Source of the DNA: Nitratidesulfovibrio sp. SRB-5
Lineage (GTDB): Bacteria; Desulfobacterota; Desulfovibrionia; Desulfovibrionales; Desulfovibrionaceae
Assembly: GCF_019931275.1 (NCBI RefSeq)
Contig: NZ_JAIOTY010000002.1
Coordinates: 1,390,631-1,454,630, forward strand
DNA: 64,000 nt
Direction: 5' to 3'
Positions within the stretch are counted from its first letter, which is position 1; the number at the start of each line of letters is the position of its first letter. A program made the position numbers and the translations under genes. Below, one piece after another: positions 52,651 to 62,640 of this stretch. Below the pieces are notes generated by a model, which was given only the letters and a program-made list of their open reading frames with translations, made no database searches and had not been told where the DNA came from.

Positions 52651-53600
52651 CCCGTTCCAGTCGCGCATTTTTGTGCGAACGCGCGACGTTTGACATGTGT
52701 GCGTCGTTCCCGGCGTTGAGAAAAACGCCATGTGAGTTGCGAATGCGGATTCCTATGGTCGGATGTCAGGCACTCTTGCTGCGATAGGGATATCTGACAA
52801 TTTGATTTCTTGCCCATCAACCCCATCCATCAGGGAGAGATTATCTTGTAATGTGCGGAGATGCGTAAGTGATGCAGTCCTGTGAAAATTTGTATGGATC
52901 GGTTGTGTTACTATCAGCGCAAAAGAATTCAATACTTTTTCGGCTTTCAAAGGTGCCTTTAAGATAATGACGGCGAGAGGCTGCCATAAGAAGTGGCAGG
53001 CCTGAATCTGCCCAAGAGCAGGGACAGCCATTTATGGGGCTGTGAGGTTCTGGTCTTGGCCGTTGCCTGTGCGCTCGGCATGCGCAACCGGCAATGGTCC
53101 GGTCAGGCTGCAGTAAGGGCGAATTCCCGGTCGCGCCTGCGCCCCGTGCAGAAACTGGCGTCAGTGCACTGCCTGACGGGTTCCGAGGGCGCCGGTAAAC
53201 GACACTCGCAGGGAGCCCGGCATGGCTAAGGTCGAAGCGGTCCGCGGGCCGAGGTGCGCCCGCCAGCACGTCCACAATCTGCGCGGTGCAGAAAAAAACG
53301 CGGTGATGCGCCTCGGCCTGCACAACGCCCTGCGCGTGCATGAAGGGGCGGTGGACAGAGGCGCCGATCGCAGGTTGGCGGATATGGAATGAAAAGCGAC
53401 CTAAAAAATACCGGGATGTGCCATGCCTCATCTGTGTGCAAGAGTTGGCCGTGCGGCTTGCCTGAAACACGTTGTATTTATGAGCTCGGCCCACTAGGAC
53501 TACAGCCCGGTTTGGCTTGTAATTTCCGATGATTTCGTATTATTTCGCGGCGTGCAAGTTGAGGTCTTGTGTCGCATGCTGTCCGTATTCTTGGTGATGA
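52651..53600. other. Gene-poor region with no convincing coding sequence
   Basis: About 950 bases without a recognisable gene. Two hairpins follow the terminator (arms GTCGCGC near 52662 and GGCGTT near 52713). A short frame at 53222-53392 (56 codons, ARQHVHNL and VMRLGLHNALRVH) looks faintly like the start of an HD-GYP domain and could be a decayed fragment. A minus-strand frame of 217 codons (52841-53494) has odd composition and no motif; it is not accepted. The region may be the remains of deleted signalling genes. Confidence 0.5.
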
Positions 53601-53642
53601 AGGAAAAAAACTTGTGAATCAATATCATGTTTCCTCGATGAT

Positions 53643-53945
53643 ATGGAGCACCTTTTCTTCGGATGTGCAGGCAGGATTGTTGCCCGGAACGCATTGCAAT
53701 CAAATAATTTCACTGTCGCAATTGTTGGTGTACGCTTTTCGGAAAGTTGCGGATTTGAATGTATCGAGCGTGCCGCCCGCATCAGGCAGGAAATGCCGCA
53801 TGTCGTCCACACTGGTTCTCTTGAATGCGCAGGTGAAAGGCAGCCGGACTGTGCAAGGGGAAGGGTAGGGAGTGTGTTCATCGAACCTGTGCATCGAATG
53901 CAGACCTTTTCGGACATTCTTGACCGCGTGGGGGGCACAAAGTGA
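53643..53945 (+). CDS. Degenerate receiver-domain protein, possibly truncated
   Basis: A frame of 100 codons whose product looks like a response-regulator receiver. VAIVGVRFSESCGFECIERA matches the beta-3/alpha-3 region but lacks the phosphoacceptor Asp. GSVFIEPVHRMQTFSDILDRV matches the beta-5/alpha-5 end with Glu-Pro in place of Lys-Pro. The open frame extends upstream to 53601 with a receiver-like CFLDDMEHLFF but no good start, so a frameshift near 53635 is possible. Its stop overlaps the GTG of the next regulator by four bases (GTGA), which suggests coupling. Pseudogene or phosphorylation-independent receiver. Confidence 0.45.
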   Translation: MEHLFFGCAGRIVARNALQSNNFTVAIVGVRFSESCGFECIERAARIRQEMPHVVHTGSLECAGERQPDCARGRVGSVFIEPVHRMQTFSDILDRVGGTK

Positions 53946-55330
53946 ACGCCGCAACCTCGACAAGCATCCTGATCATCGAAGATGAGCCCCTGCTGCGGCT
54001 CACCTTGGGGGATCACATGCGAGACATGGGTTTCGAAGTATTCGAGGCTGCAGATGGTCAGGCGGGGCTCGATCTGTTCCGCACGCGTCGTCCTTCCCTG
54101 GTCACTCTTGATTTGCGCATGGATATTCTGGATGGACATGAGGTTCTCGCCGCGATTCGCCAGGAAGACCACGAAGTCCCCGTGATCATCATTTCCGGGC
54201 AAGGGCAGATGGATGACGTCATTCGCGCCCTGCGCGCCGGGGCGTTCGATTACATTCAAAAGCCTATCTATGACCTGGCCATTCTGGACCATGCCGTTGA
54301 CCGCGCCCTGGAGCGCTCCGCACTGAGGCACGGCAATGCGCAGCTCTCCCGTTCCTTTCTGGCGGAAGGTCCGCAACGACCGGAAGACTTCGAGCAGATG
54401 CTGACCACCAGCACGCGAATGCGGGATATCTTCCGCTATTGCGAAGCCGTGGCGCAAAGCCCTGAGCCCGTGCTTATCACCGGGGAGACGGGCGTGGGAA
54501 AGGAGCTGTTGGCTCGGGCCCTGCACCGTTCCAGTCGCCGTTCCGGCCCCTTCGTGGCGGTGAACGTGGCCGGACTGGACAGCCAGGTTTTTTCGGACAC
54601 TCTTTTCGGCCATGTGCGCGGCGCCTTCACCGGGGCGGACAGGCCACGCGAAGGCTTCATGGAGAGGGCTGCCGGGGGAACCCTCTTTTTGGATGAGATT
54701 GGCGACTTGAGCCCACAAGCCCAGATATGCCTGCTGCGCGTCCTGCAAGAGCGCGAATACCATCCGTTGGGTTGTGACTGTCCCCGCCCTTTGCGGGCGC
54801 GTATTCTCGCTGCTACCAACCGGCAGTTCAATGAGTTGAGAGGGAGCACCGGGTTGCGCAGCGACTTTTTCTTTCGGCTGGCCACCCATGTCGTGACACT
54901 GCCGCCCCTGAGGGAACGCCCCGAAGACATTCCGTTGCTGGCGAAGCATTTTCTTGAGGAGGCTTGCGCCGCCCTGGGACGCCCCGTGCCGGAATGTTCC
55001 TGCCCGCTACTTGCCCGGCTCAAGGGCTATCCTTTCCCTGGCAACGTTCGCGAGCTGAGGGCCATGGTGCATGACGCGCTCGGCCGTTCCACCTCAGGTC
55101 GCCTGGGGCCGGATGCCTTCCCTTCTCTCGCCGCGCTTCCCCCGGAGGACAGTGCGTTCGCCTCCCCCCAGAACCCCTTTTCAGGGTTGTCCAGCCTGCC
55201 AAGCCTGCGGGCTGCGGCGGAAGCGCTGGTGGCCGAAGCTATGCGCCGCGCAGGTGGTGTGCAGAAAGTTGCGGCCTCCATTCTGGGCATTACCCCTCAG
55301 GCCTTGAGCGAACGCCTCAGGAGGGGCTGA
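53942..55330 (+). CDS. Sigma-54-dependent response regulator (NtrC type)
   Basis: Activator of 462 residues. Receiver: Glu-Asp at 13-14, phosphoacceptor Asp57 (VTLDLRMD), Ser in IIISG and Lys in IQKPI. AAA+ domain: Walker A GETGVGKE near 180 and GAFTGA near 227. Walker B is LFLDEIGD. A Fis-like helix-turn-helix ends it (VAASILGITPQALSERLRR). The GTG start at 53942 overlaps the preceding degenerate receiver frame. Downstream lie decayed sigma-54-like sites in front of the RR/HD-GYP copies, which may be former targets. Its partner kinase could be the PAS kinase at the right edge, but nothing proves it. Confidence 0.9.
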   Translation: MNAATSTSILIIEDEPLLRLTLGDHMRDMGFEVFEAADGQAGLDLFRTRRPSLVTLDLRMDILDGHEVLAAIRQEDHEVPVIIISGQGQMDDVIRALRAGAFDYIQKPIYDLAILDHAVDRALERSALRHGNAQLSRSFLAEGPQRPEDFEQMLTTSTRMRDIFRYCEAVAQSPEPVLITGETGVGKELLARALHRSSRRSGPFVAVNVAGLDSQVFSDTLFGHVRGAFTGADRPREGFMERAAGGTLFLDEIGDLSPQAQICLLRVLQEREYHPLGCDCPRPLRARILAATNRQFNELRGSTGLRSDFFFRLATHVVTLPPLRERPEDIPLLAKHFLEEACAALGRPVPECSCPLLARLKGYPFPGNVRELRAMVHDALGRSTSGRLGPDAFPSLAALPPEDSAFASPQNPFSGLSSLPSLRAAAEALVAEAMRRAGGVQKVAASILGITPQALSERLRRG

Positions 55331-55414
55331 TATTGATCAGGTTTTCCTGATACTGTCAGGATTTCTTGTTGTTTGCGCAGCTGCTTGTTTTTACAGGGTA
55401 ATTGAAGTCAATGC

Positions 55415-55450
55415 CGCCGCTCCGATTCAATTGATCGGAGCGGCGTTTTT
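55415..55450 (+). terminator. Rho-independent terminator after the sigma-54 regulator
   Basis: A perfect 12-base stem (CGCCGCTCCGAT and its complement at 55434-55445) with a seven-base loop is followed by TTTTT. A weaker related hairpin (59410-59438) occupies the same place in the second copy of the duplicated module. Confidence 0.9.
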
Positions 55451-55512
55451 CGTGTTGTCACGTTTGTCCGTGTAACATGCTTGTTTTTAATGGTTTAAAA
55501 TCTTTGATCGGG

Positions 55513-55529
55513 TGGTGCGACTCTTGAAT
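55513..55529 (+). promoter_or_regulatory. Decayed sigma-54-like promoter, copy 1
   Basis: TGGTGCGACTCTTGAAT keeps the GG of the -24 box, but the -12 GC is GA. The matching place in copy 2 (59509-59526) reads TTGGCACAACTCTTGTGT, with a perfect -24 box and GT in place of GC. Both may be weak or dead. Confidence 0.4.
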
Positions 55530-55565
55530 GACCGGGGAAGATGCCGCGCCGACAGGAGTCCATGC

Positions 55566-56622
55566 ATGGCCAAGGTTTTATGCATCAATGACGAACCGCT
55601 GATGCGCCTGGTTATCTGCGATTACCTGGAGGATCTGGGGCATGAGGTGCTGGAGGCCGCAAGCGGTGCCGAAGGAATTGTCCTGTTTCGTCAGCACAAT
55701 CCGGACAGGGTGCTCACCGACTTTCGCATGCCCGGCGGCGATGGCTTTCTGGTGGTGGAGCACCTCGTGGAGGAGGCTCCGGACACGCCGGTCGTCATCA
55801 TTTCAGGCGCAAGCACCGTCGAAGAGGCAGTGAAAACCATGCGCCTGGGTGCCTGCGACTATCTGGCCAAGCCCCTGACGAACATGTCCCTTCTTGCCCA
55901 GACTCTGGAGAGGGTGCTGGACAAGGCACGGGCCCGGAAGGCCGCCAATCGGTACCGGCTGAGCCTTGAAAGTCGAAACCGGGATCTGGAGCGCAAACTG
56001 CTGGGCTGGGTGCGCAGGCATTGAGGGGCGGTGGGCCGTTTTGCGACAGCCATCAAGGCCAGCATCAATTCCCTTCACAGAGCGCAGCACGAGCAGGCTC
56101 CCTCGACTGCCGGGCATACCGAAACGTCGCGTGGCTTTCCATCGAGATAGGAAGGTCAATGGGTCTGAGGGGGCAAGATCTGGAACCGCTCAACCTCGCG
56201 GGTTTTTACACGACATAGGCAAGATTGCCGTCCCCAGGGGCATTCTCGACAAGCGTGGGGCATTGAGCGCGAGAGAACTCGAAACGATCCGGAGCCATGT
56301 CGCATGCGGTTGCCGCATTCTGCGCGAAATTCCGTTCGAAGGACCGGTAGCCGAGGCGGTGCTGCAACACCATGAACGTTTCGATGGCTCTGGGTACCCG
56401 AAGGGGTTGGCCGGAGAGGGCATCCTTCTGGAAGCGCGAATACTCGCTGTGGCCGACATCCATGAAGCTCTTTGCTCGGACAGGCCCTGCCGGGCAGGGC
56501 TCTGCCCGGGTGATGCTGCGGACTACATCCTCAAAAGTGCCGGAACACATTTTTACCCGCTCTGCGCCACTGCATTTGAGCAGGTCATTTCAGGACGGCA
56601 CGCGGAAGGAAAGGTGCAATGA
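55566..56622 (+). pseudogene. Response regulator with HD-GYP domain, broken
   Basis: The intact first part (55566-56024, 152 codons) is a normal receiver: VLCINDEP, phosphoacceptor in VLTDFRMPG, Thr/Ser VVIISG, Lys AKPL. It ends at TGA 56022-56024, where the second copy has CGA. Reading on in the same frame restores homology until a one-base deletion near 56121, and another T is missing near 56206. The rest encodes HDIGKIAVPRGIL and HHERFDGSGYP, the HD-GYP motifs of cyclic-di-GMP phosphodiesterases. So an RpfG-like gene of about 350 codons lost its output domain through one nonsense change and two frameshifts. The receiver alone may still be made. Confidence 0.85.
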
Positions 56623-56892
56623 TCCAACTGAGCATCAGACCGCCGTTAAGCCTGCTGCATCAGGGCCATGAGCAACCCTGTCGTATTGGCGGCGGAGCAG
56701 GGTGTCAGGCCGGGCTTGTCTCCATCGGGGGGGGGCTTGTCATGGATGGACAGCCCATCGGGCCCTTGTCCTCGCATGTGGCCTGGAAGAACGGTCGCGA
56801 GGCGGGGGCGAATCCAACGCACGTCCGGGTATCGGCATCCGGTCGCTGCAACAGGCAACCGGGGTCGGTCCGCCGGGCCGGAAGGGGACGGC

Positions 56893-57142
56893 ATGAGTTC
56901 CGAGTCGGCAAGCACAACAGCGGGCTCCTTGCTCCAGCTCGTTACGTTCACGGTAGCTGAAGAGGAGCACGGGGTGGAATCCAATACATTCTGGGTTTGG
57001 GGCGCCTCGACGACAGGCTGCTCATCCTGCTTGATTTTGGTCAGGTGCTGACCGGGGAAGCGCAGGACGCCCTCCACGGGCAAGGCACCCCTGTCCCGCA
57101 ATCAGGGAATCATACGCACGCCATGGCGCCAACGCGCCAATA
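56893..57142 (+). pseudogene. CheW remnant with a 285-base internal deletion
   Basis: The start (MSSESASTTAGSLLQLVTF) and end match the intact CheW gene at 60288-60824. Between them 285 bases (95 codons) are gone. In the intact copy the deletion ends lie in the direct repeats CGGGGTGGAC at 60365-60374 and 60650-60659, so slippage or recombination between them explains the loss. A further one-base deletion just after the join puts the remaining 3' part out of frame. The ribosome-binding site GGAAGGGG is kept. The 270 bases before it hold no recognisable gene. Confidence 0.88.
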
Positions 57143-57166
57143 ACAAATCAGAATGAGGAGGATAGT

Positions 57167-59209
57167 ATGAACGCCTTGCGCCACATGAAGCTCCGGACAA
57201 AGTTGTTCGGATGTTTTTTGATCGTGACGCTTTCAACTCTTGTTGTTGGAGTGTATGGAAGCTTAAAAATACATGAGATTAATGACGCGAATACATTTAT
57301 GTATGAAAAAATTACAGTTCCATTGAGTGATCTTGGGGATGTTGCTGCAAGTGTTCAGCGCCTCAGGACAATCTTTGCAATCCTTGTTGCTACAGAAGGC
57401 GTCGGCGAACAGGAAAAGACGATTGGCCGCATCGATGTGATGCGCAAAAAAATTGTCGATCGCTTGGCGAGTTTCGAGAAGGGCATAATTACAAATGAAG
57501 ACAGGCGCATGTATGGTGAGTTGATAGAAGCGCGCAAGAAATTTGTCTCTGTCACTGACCAGGTCATGGCACTTGTCAGGGCGGCCAAGCTGGGCGAGGC
57601 AGAGGATCTGCTGCACAGGGGCGAAGGGCGCAAGGTTTCAATAGAGTATCAGGAGGAAATGGATCGCGCCATGGAGTATATGGTCTCCAAGGCAAAACAT
57701 ACAAGTGATGCCAATGATGAGCTGAGTAATCAGGCGACAATGTGGATGTATTTCATCATCGCTCTCGCCGTTGTCGTTTCCGTAGGGTTGGGGGTTCTGC
57801 TTACGTCCAGTGTTATTGGACAGCTAGGCGAGGATCCTGATTATTTAAGTGAAGTGGCAAGCAATCTTGCTGCGGGAAATCTTGATGGTCCGTTTCGTGA
57901 TTATAAGACGGATGGCAGCGTATATGCACTGATTCTTGGTGTTGTTGGAGCAATGCGGAAACAGCTGGCATTCTCACAAGGCGTCATGCAGGGGGTAGCT
58001 GTGCCGTTCAGCGTCTTCTCTGCGGAAGACAAGTTGCTGTTCACAAACCAGCAGATGATGGATGTTCTAGAATTACAAGGAAACCCTGACAGCCAACTTG
58101 GAAAGACATCCAGTGAATACTTTTATGGCATTAAAGGAAAGGAAACCCTATCCAGCCGCGCCCTCCGTGAGCAGCGCGCACTTGAAGAAGACAAAACAGG
58201 CCAGACGAGGAATGGCAAGGCCCTGCATGTGCGTATCTCGTCGTCGCCATTCCACGATGATAAGGAACAGGTGCTCGGTACTGTTGCCATCTGGTTGAAT
58301 CAGACAGAGTCCGTAGAGGCCAGGCAGGCTGCCGAAAACGCCGCCAACGGCATGAAGCAGGCCGCCAATCAGCTGGAGAAGGTTGTCGAAGTGGTTTCGA
58401 GTGCCAGCGAGGAACTCTCCGCTCAGATCGAGCAATCCAGCCATGGCACGGAAGTCCAGTCGCAACGTGTGGCCGAAACGGCCACCGCAATGGATGAGAT
58501 GAACGCCACGGTCATAGAGGTGGCCAAGAACGCGTCGCAGGCGGCGGACTCCGCTGGCAGCGCGCGGAGCATGGCGGTGGACGGCGCCAAGGTGGTGGCA
58601 GAGGCCGTGGAGAGCATCACCGACGTGCAGCAGAAGTCCATCATCCTCAAGACGGATATGGCTGCACTGGGCAAGCAGGCCGAGGGTATCGGCCAGATCA
58701 TGAATGTCATCAGCGACATTGCGGATCAGACCAACCTGCTGGCGCTCAATGCCGCCATTGAGGCGGCAAGAGCTGGCGACGCGGGTAGAGGGTTTGCCGT
58801 TGTGGCTGACGAGGTGCGCAAGTTGGCGGAAAAAACCATGGCCGCAACCAAGGAAGTGGGCGAGGCAATCGGCAGCATTCAGCAGGGTGCGCGCAAGAAC
58901 CTCGAGAACGTGGAGCACTCGGTGGTGACTATCGAGTTGGCCACGAATCTGGCCAATCAGTCCGGTGCGGCACTCAAGGAGATTGTGGCCATGGTTGAAG
59001 CTGCAACGGATCAGGTGCGCTCGATTGCTGCCGCCAGTGAGCAGCAGTCTGCAGCCAGTGACGAAATCACCAAGAGTATCGAAGAGATCAATATAATATC
59101 GGGAGAAACAGCCAGCGCCATGACCCAGTCGGCGCAGGCTGTGGGCGACCTGGCAAGTCAGGCGCAAACTCTCCGCACCCTTATAGAGAAGATGAAGAGC
59201 AGCGCGTAA
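57167..59209 (+). CDS. Methyl-accepting chemotaxis protein with PAS-like domain (copy 1)
   Basis: Chemoreceptor of 680 residues. TM1 lies at about 12-32, a four-helix-bundle-like periplasmic domain at about 35-188 and TM2 at about 189-213. A HAMP-like and then PAS-like segment (about 225-390, with [17 protein letters not shown]) precedes the coiled-coil signalling domain. The hairpin tip is [20 protein letters not shown] followed by [21 protein letters not shown]. No NWETF-type CheR tail. The ATG at 57167 follows AGGAGG. The signalling half is nearly identical to that of the gene at 60846, differing by about 15 residues in 280, while the sensor halves are very different. Confidence 0.93.
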   Translation: MNALRHMKLRTKLFGCFLIVTLSTLVVGVYGSLKIHEINDANTFMYEKITVPLSDLGDVAASVQRLRTIFAILVATEGVGEQEKTIGRIDVMRKKIVDRLASFEKGIITNEDRRMYGELIEARKKFVSVTDQVMALVRAAKLGEAEDLLHRGEGRKVSIEYQEEMDRAMEYMVSKAKHTSDANDELSNQATMWMYFIIALAVVVSVGLGVLLTSSVIGQLGEDPDYLSEVASNLAAGNLDGPFRDYKTDGSVYALILGVVGAMRKQLAFSQGVMQGVAVPFSVFSAEDKLLFTNQQMMDVLELQGNPDSQLGKTSSEYFYGIKGKETLSSRALREQRALEEDKTGQTRNGKALHVRISSSPFHDDKEQVLGTVAIWLNQTESVEARQAAENAANGMKQAANQLEKVVEVVSSASEELSAQIEQSSHGTEVQSQRVAETATAMDEMNATVIEVAKNASQAADSAGSARSMAVDGAKVVAEAVESITDVQQKSIILKTDMAALGKQAEGIGQIMNVISDIADQTNLLALNAAIEAARAGDAGRGFAVVADEVRKLAEKTMAATKEVGEAIGSIQQGARKNLENVEHSVVTIELATNLANQSGAALKEIVAMVEAATDQVRSIAAASEQQSAASDEITKSIEEINIISGETASAMTQSAQAVGDLASQAQTLRTLIEKMKSSA

Positions 59210-59234
59210 GGAGAGCTTTTGGCTGAAAGTCGTT

Positions 59235-59275
59235 GGCCCCGCCCGGACGCAGTCCGGCGGGGCCTTTGCTTGCTG
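59235..59275 (+). terminator. Rho-independent terminator, copy 1
   Basis: A GC-rich stem (GGCCCCGCCCGGA against TCCGGCGGGGCC, one bulge) is followed by TTTGCTT. It matches the terminator after the second chemoreceptor (62641-62678). Confidence 0.85.
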
Positions 59276-59508
59276 GGTGGAGTCAGGTGGATACTGTCTC
59301 CGTACACTCAGGAGGTGTTGAGCCGGATCAGTTTTTCCTGATTCCATCAGGATTTCTTGTTGATGAAGCAACTCGCCGTTTTTTTTATAATATAGTTGAA
59401 AAAAATGCAGCCGATCCGATTCATTGGTTCAGATCGGCGTTCTTTTGTGCGGCTCGTGGTGTGTGTGTAATTTGCTGGTTTTTTTAAAGAATTGCACTTT
59501 GCGACAGG

Positions 59509-59526
59509 TTGGCACAACTCTTGTGT
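59509..59526 (+). promoter_or_regulatory. Near-consensus sigma-54 site, copy 2
   Basis: TTGGCACAACTCTTGTGT has an ideal -24 box, TTG in the -12 box and GT where GC is expected. It lies in front of the decayed receiver and may still drive cheW. Confidence 0.45.
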
Positions 59527-59549
59527 ACCCGGGGCAAATACCGCGACGA

Positions 59550-60213
59550 CAGGCGTCCTTATGCACAGATGGTGAGCCGCTGATGCTTCTGGTTGCCTGC
59601 GATTGCCTGAAGGACATTGAAGGACATGGGGCATGAAGTGCCGGATGGCGCCAAAGGTGCCGAAGGAATTGCCCTGTTCCGGCAGCACTGTCCGGACATG
59701 GTGCTCCAGAACCTGTGCACGCCTGACGACGGTGGCTTTCAGGTAGTGGAGCACATGACCAAGGAGGCCCCGGACACGCCAGTTGTCGTCATCTCCGGCA
59801 CGGGCACCGTTGCCGAGGCTGTGAACACCTTGCGCCTTGCGCTTGGGACTATCTGACCACCTCCCCCTGACGAGCATGCCCCTTTTTGCCCAGGCACTGG
59901 AGAGATGCAGGACAAGGCACGAGCGCAGAAGGCCGCCACCCAGCGCTTGCGGGGCCTTGAGAGCAGAAAGCGGGAGCTGGAGCGCAAATTTCTGGGTTGT
60001 GTGCGCAATCACCGAGACGTGAAGGGCCGCCTTGCGGCAGCCATCAGGGCCGGCACCAACTCTCTGCATGTTGCGCAGCCCGAGCAGGTTCCTTCCACAG
60101 CCGGGCATGACGAAAACGTCGCGAGACTTTCAATGGAGATGGGAGCCGCACTGGGCCTGGTGAGACAGAATTTGGAAGCACTCAATATCGCGGGGCTTCC
60201 GTACGACATTTAA
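59550..60213 (+). pseudogene. Decayed receiver/HD-GYP gene, copy 2
   Basis: Homologous to the gene at 55566. The start codon region is missing (about 15 bases lost relative to copy 1). A partial duplication lies near 59612-59635 (AAGGACATTGAAGGACATGG), and further frameshifts occur near 59845. Recognisable pieces include GHEVPDGAKGAEGIALFRQH, EAPDTPVVVISGTGTV and LERKFLGCVRNH. The reading frame reaches ENVARLSMEM and then LNIAGLPYDI before a stop at 60211-60213, where HD-GYP coding should begin. So the phosphodiesterase domain is lost altogether. Confidence 0.85.
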
Positions 60214-60287
60214 CGCAAGTCTGTGCATCGGCATCTGGCGTTGCAACAGGCAACCAGGATCGGCCCGCAGGGCCGGAAGGGGACGGT

Positions 60288-60824
60288 ATGAGCTCCGAGA
60301 CAACAAACTCCACAACGGGCTCCTTGCTCCAACTCGTTACGTTCAAGGTAGCCGAGGAGGAGTACGGGGTGGACATCCTTTCTGTGCAAGAGATCATTCG
60401 CCATACGGGCATAACCAAGGTGCCCAGCGCCCCGGCCTTTGTGGAGGGCATCCTGAACCTGCGTGGCAGGGTCATTCCGATCATCGACATTCGCAAACGT
60501 TTCGGCCTGGCTGCAAGGGAGCCTGACCCTCAGACGCGTATCGTTGTTTTCGCCCTGGAGAGCGGAGTCATCGGTTGTCTGGTGGATTCCGTGTCGGAGG
60601 TGTTGCGTCTGCCCTCGTCCATGGTCGATCCACCCCCGGCCGTGGTTGCCGGGGTGGACTCCAAGTACATCCTGGGTGTGGGGCGCCTCGACGACAGGCT
60701 GCTCATCCTGCTTGATTTTGGTCAGGTGCTGACCGGGGAAGAACTGGACGCCCTCCACGGGCAAGGCACCCATATACGGCAATCAGAGAATCATGCGCAC
60801 GACATGGTGCCAGCGCACCACTAA
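60288..60824 (+). CDS. cheW: CheW chemotaxis adaptor
   Basis: Adaptor of 178 residues that links chemoreceptors to the CheA kinase. It contains the two-barrel SH3-like fold: LVTFKVAEEEYGVDILSVQE (about 16-35), PSAPAFVEGILNLRGRVIPIID (about 45-66) and VDSVSEVLRLPSSMV (about 96-110). [21 protein letters not shown] ends the core. The ATG at 60288 follows GGAAGGGG. It lies directly before the second chemoreceptor gene (21 bases to its ATG), so the two proteins probably work together. No CheA, CheR or CheB is encoded in the window. Confidence 0.95.
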   Translation: MSSETTNSTTGSLLQLVTFKVAEEEYGVDILSVQEIIRHTGITKVPSAPAFVEGILNLRGRVIPIIDIRKRFGLAAREPDPQTRIVVFALESGVIGCLVDSVSEVLRLPSSMVDPPPAVVAGVDSKYILGVGRLDDRLLILLDFGQVLTGEELDALHGQGTHIRQSENHAHDMVPAHH

Positions 60825-60845
60825 CAAATCAATGAGGTGGCTATC

Positions 60846-62615
60846 ATGAACGCCCTGAGCAACATGACGCTTCGCACCAAGCTGCTCGCAAGCTTTTTTA
60901 TCGTCTCGCTGTGTACTCTCGGGATTGGGGTATACGGAAGCATCAATATGCACGAGATTGCCGATAGTGACACAAAACTCTACGAACAGAACCTTGTTCC
61001 TCTTGGTCAGATAGCAAGCGTCGCCAACAATATGCAGCGCATCCGCTCCAACGCCATGGAAGCTGTGTATACCGACGATAGATCAGAGTTCAACAGGTAT
61101 GTGGAGCGAATCAGGCTGTTCATGGCGGCCAGTGACGAGAACATAATCAAGTACGAGAAGAACCTGAGCAGCGATCAGGAGAGGACTCTGTACAAGGAGG
61201 TCGTTGGAGAACGTAAACTGTTCACCGATGCCATCGGCAAGGTGCTGGCTCTGGCCGCCGCGGAAAAGAGGGGGGAAGCCGTAGAGTTGCTTTCGAAGGA
61301 AGGGCGCACCGTAGCACGCAATTATCAGGAGAGCCTCGATAATCTCATCAAGGAGAACGAGCGCCAGGGGCAGCAGGTCTCCAGCAGCAATACGGCCAGT
61401 GCCGGTACGGCAGCAACCATGATGTATGCTGCAATGGCATTGTCCTTCCTTGCCTCCATCGGGCTGGGTTTGCTTCTGACCTCTCATGTGGGGGGTCTGC
61501 TTGGTGAGGACCCGGGGTATCTTGCCGATGTTGCCCGTAAAATCGCCGGTGGCGATCTGGATGTGGTTTTTCGTGCGCAGAGGCGCCAGGGCGGTGTCTA
61601 CGCGGTCATCCAGGATATGGTGAAGACCATGAAGGGCAAGATCGCCGAGGCTGAGCACAAGTCCGCAGAGGCCGCCGAACATGCCAGGCTGGCGCAAATC
61701 GCCACGGACGAAGCCAACGAGGCCAAGGCCAAGGCCGAGCGGGCCAAGGCCGAGGGCATGATTGCCGCAGCACAACAGTTGGAGAAGGTTGTGGAGGTCG
61801 TCAGTTCCGCCAGCGAGGAACTCTCCGCCCAGATCGAGCAATCCAGCCGTGGCACGGAAGTCCAGTCCCAGCGTGTGGCCGAGACGGCCACCGCAATGGA
61901 TGAGATGAACGCAACGGTCATAGAGGTGGCCAAGAACGCGTCACAGGCGGCGGACTCTGCCGGACATGCGCGGGGCAAGGCTGTGGACGGCGCCAGGGTG
62001 GTGGCAGAGGCCGTGGAGAGCATTACCGACGTGCAGCAGAAGTCCATCATCCTCAAGGCGGACATGGCCTCACTGGGCAAGCAGGCCGAGGGCATCGGCC
62101 AGATCATGAATGTCATCAGCGACATTGCGGACCAGACCAACCTGCTGGCGCTCAATGCCGCCATTGAGGCGGCAAGAGCCGGCGATGCGGGCAGAGGGTT
62201 TGCCGTTGTGGCCGATGAAGTGCGCAAATTGGCGGAAAAGACCATGGCCGCAACCAAGGAAGTCGGCGAGGCAATCGGCAGCATCCAGCAGGGCGCACGC
62301 AAGAACCTCGAGAACGTGGAGCACTCGGTGGTCACCATTGAACAGGCCACGAACCTGGCCAATCAGTCCGGCGTGGCGCTCAAGGAGATTGTGGCCATGG
62401 TTGAATCGGCTGCGGACCAGGTGCGGTCGATTGCTGCCGCCAGCGAGCAGCAGTCTGCCGCCAGTGATGAAATTACCAAGAGCATCGAAGACATCAATAT
62501 CATCTCAGGCGAAACCGCCAGCGCCATGACCCAGTCGGCGCAGGCAGTTGGCGAGCTTGCAAGCCAGGCGCAAACCTTGCGCACTCTCATAGAGAAGATG
62601 AAGAGCGGCGGATAG
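60846..62615 (+). CDS. Methyl-accepting chemotaxis protein (copy 2)
   Basis: Chemoreceptor of 589 residues. TM1 lies at about 12-32, a four-helix-bundle periplasmic domain at about 35-185 and TM2 at about 191-214. A HAMP-like linker (about 215-265) leads into a long helical segment rich in Ala, Glu and Lys (about 265-310). The signalling domain follows, with the same tip as copy 1. It has no PAS domain. ATG 60846 is used because GAGGTGG precedes it by seven bases; the GTG at 60837 lies within that site. The ligand is unknown. Confidence 0.93.
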   Translation: MNALSNMTLRTKLLASFFIVSLCTLGIGVYGSINMHEIADSDTKLYEQNLVPLGQIASVANNMQRIRSNAMEAVYTDDRSEFNRYVERIRLFMAASDENIIKYEKNLSSDQERTLYKEVVGERKLFTDAIGKVLALAAAEKRGEAVELLSKEGRTVARNYQESLDNLIKENERQGQQVSSSNTASAGTAATMMYAAMALSFLASIGLGLLLTSHVGGLLGEDPGYLADVARKIAGGDLDVVFRAQRRQGGVYAVIQDMVKTMKGKIAEAEHKSAEAAEHARLAQIATDEANEAKAKAERAKAEGMIAAAQQLEKVVEVVSSASEELSAQIEQSSRGTEVQSQRVAETATAMDEMNATVIEVAKNASQAADSAGHARGKAVDGARVVAEAVESITDVQQKSIILKADMASLGKQAEGIGQIMNVISDIADQTNLLALNAAIEAARAGDAGRGFAVVADEVRKLAEKTMAATKEVGEAIGSIQQGARKNLENVEHSVVTIEQATNLANQSGVALKEIVAMVESAADQVRSIAAASEQQSAASDEITKSIEDINIISGETASAMTQSAQAVGELASQAQTLRTLIEKMKSGG

Positions 62616-62640
62616 GGACAGTTTTCGGCAGAAAGCAGAT

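Larger units (their letters stand above)
55334..59324 (+). repeat. Tandem duplicated signalling module, copy 1
   Basis: Unit: leader with ATCAGGTTTTCCTGAT (55336-55351), terminator, receiver/HD-GYP gene, CheW gene, methyl-accepting protein and its terminator. The same order recurs at 59325-62675. The leader hairpin (59327-59342), receiver, CheW leader, CheW, and methyl-accepting signalling domains can be aligned by eye. Copy 1 has broken HD-GYP and CheW genes but an intact methyl-accepting protein. Confidence 0.8.

Noticed and set aside
52841-53494. 217-codon minus-strand frame in the gene-poor region
   Set aside because: No domain, signal or ribosome-binding site; composition looks like non-coding DNA.
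56619-56960. 113-codon frame between the HD-GYP remnant and the CheW remnant
   Set aside because: No homology to anything recognised, and it runs into the CheW leader in the wrong frame.
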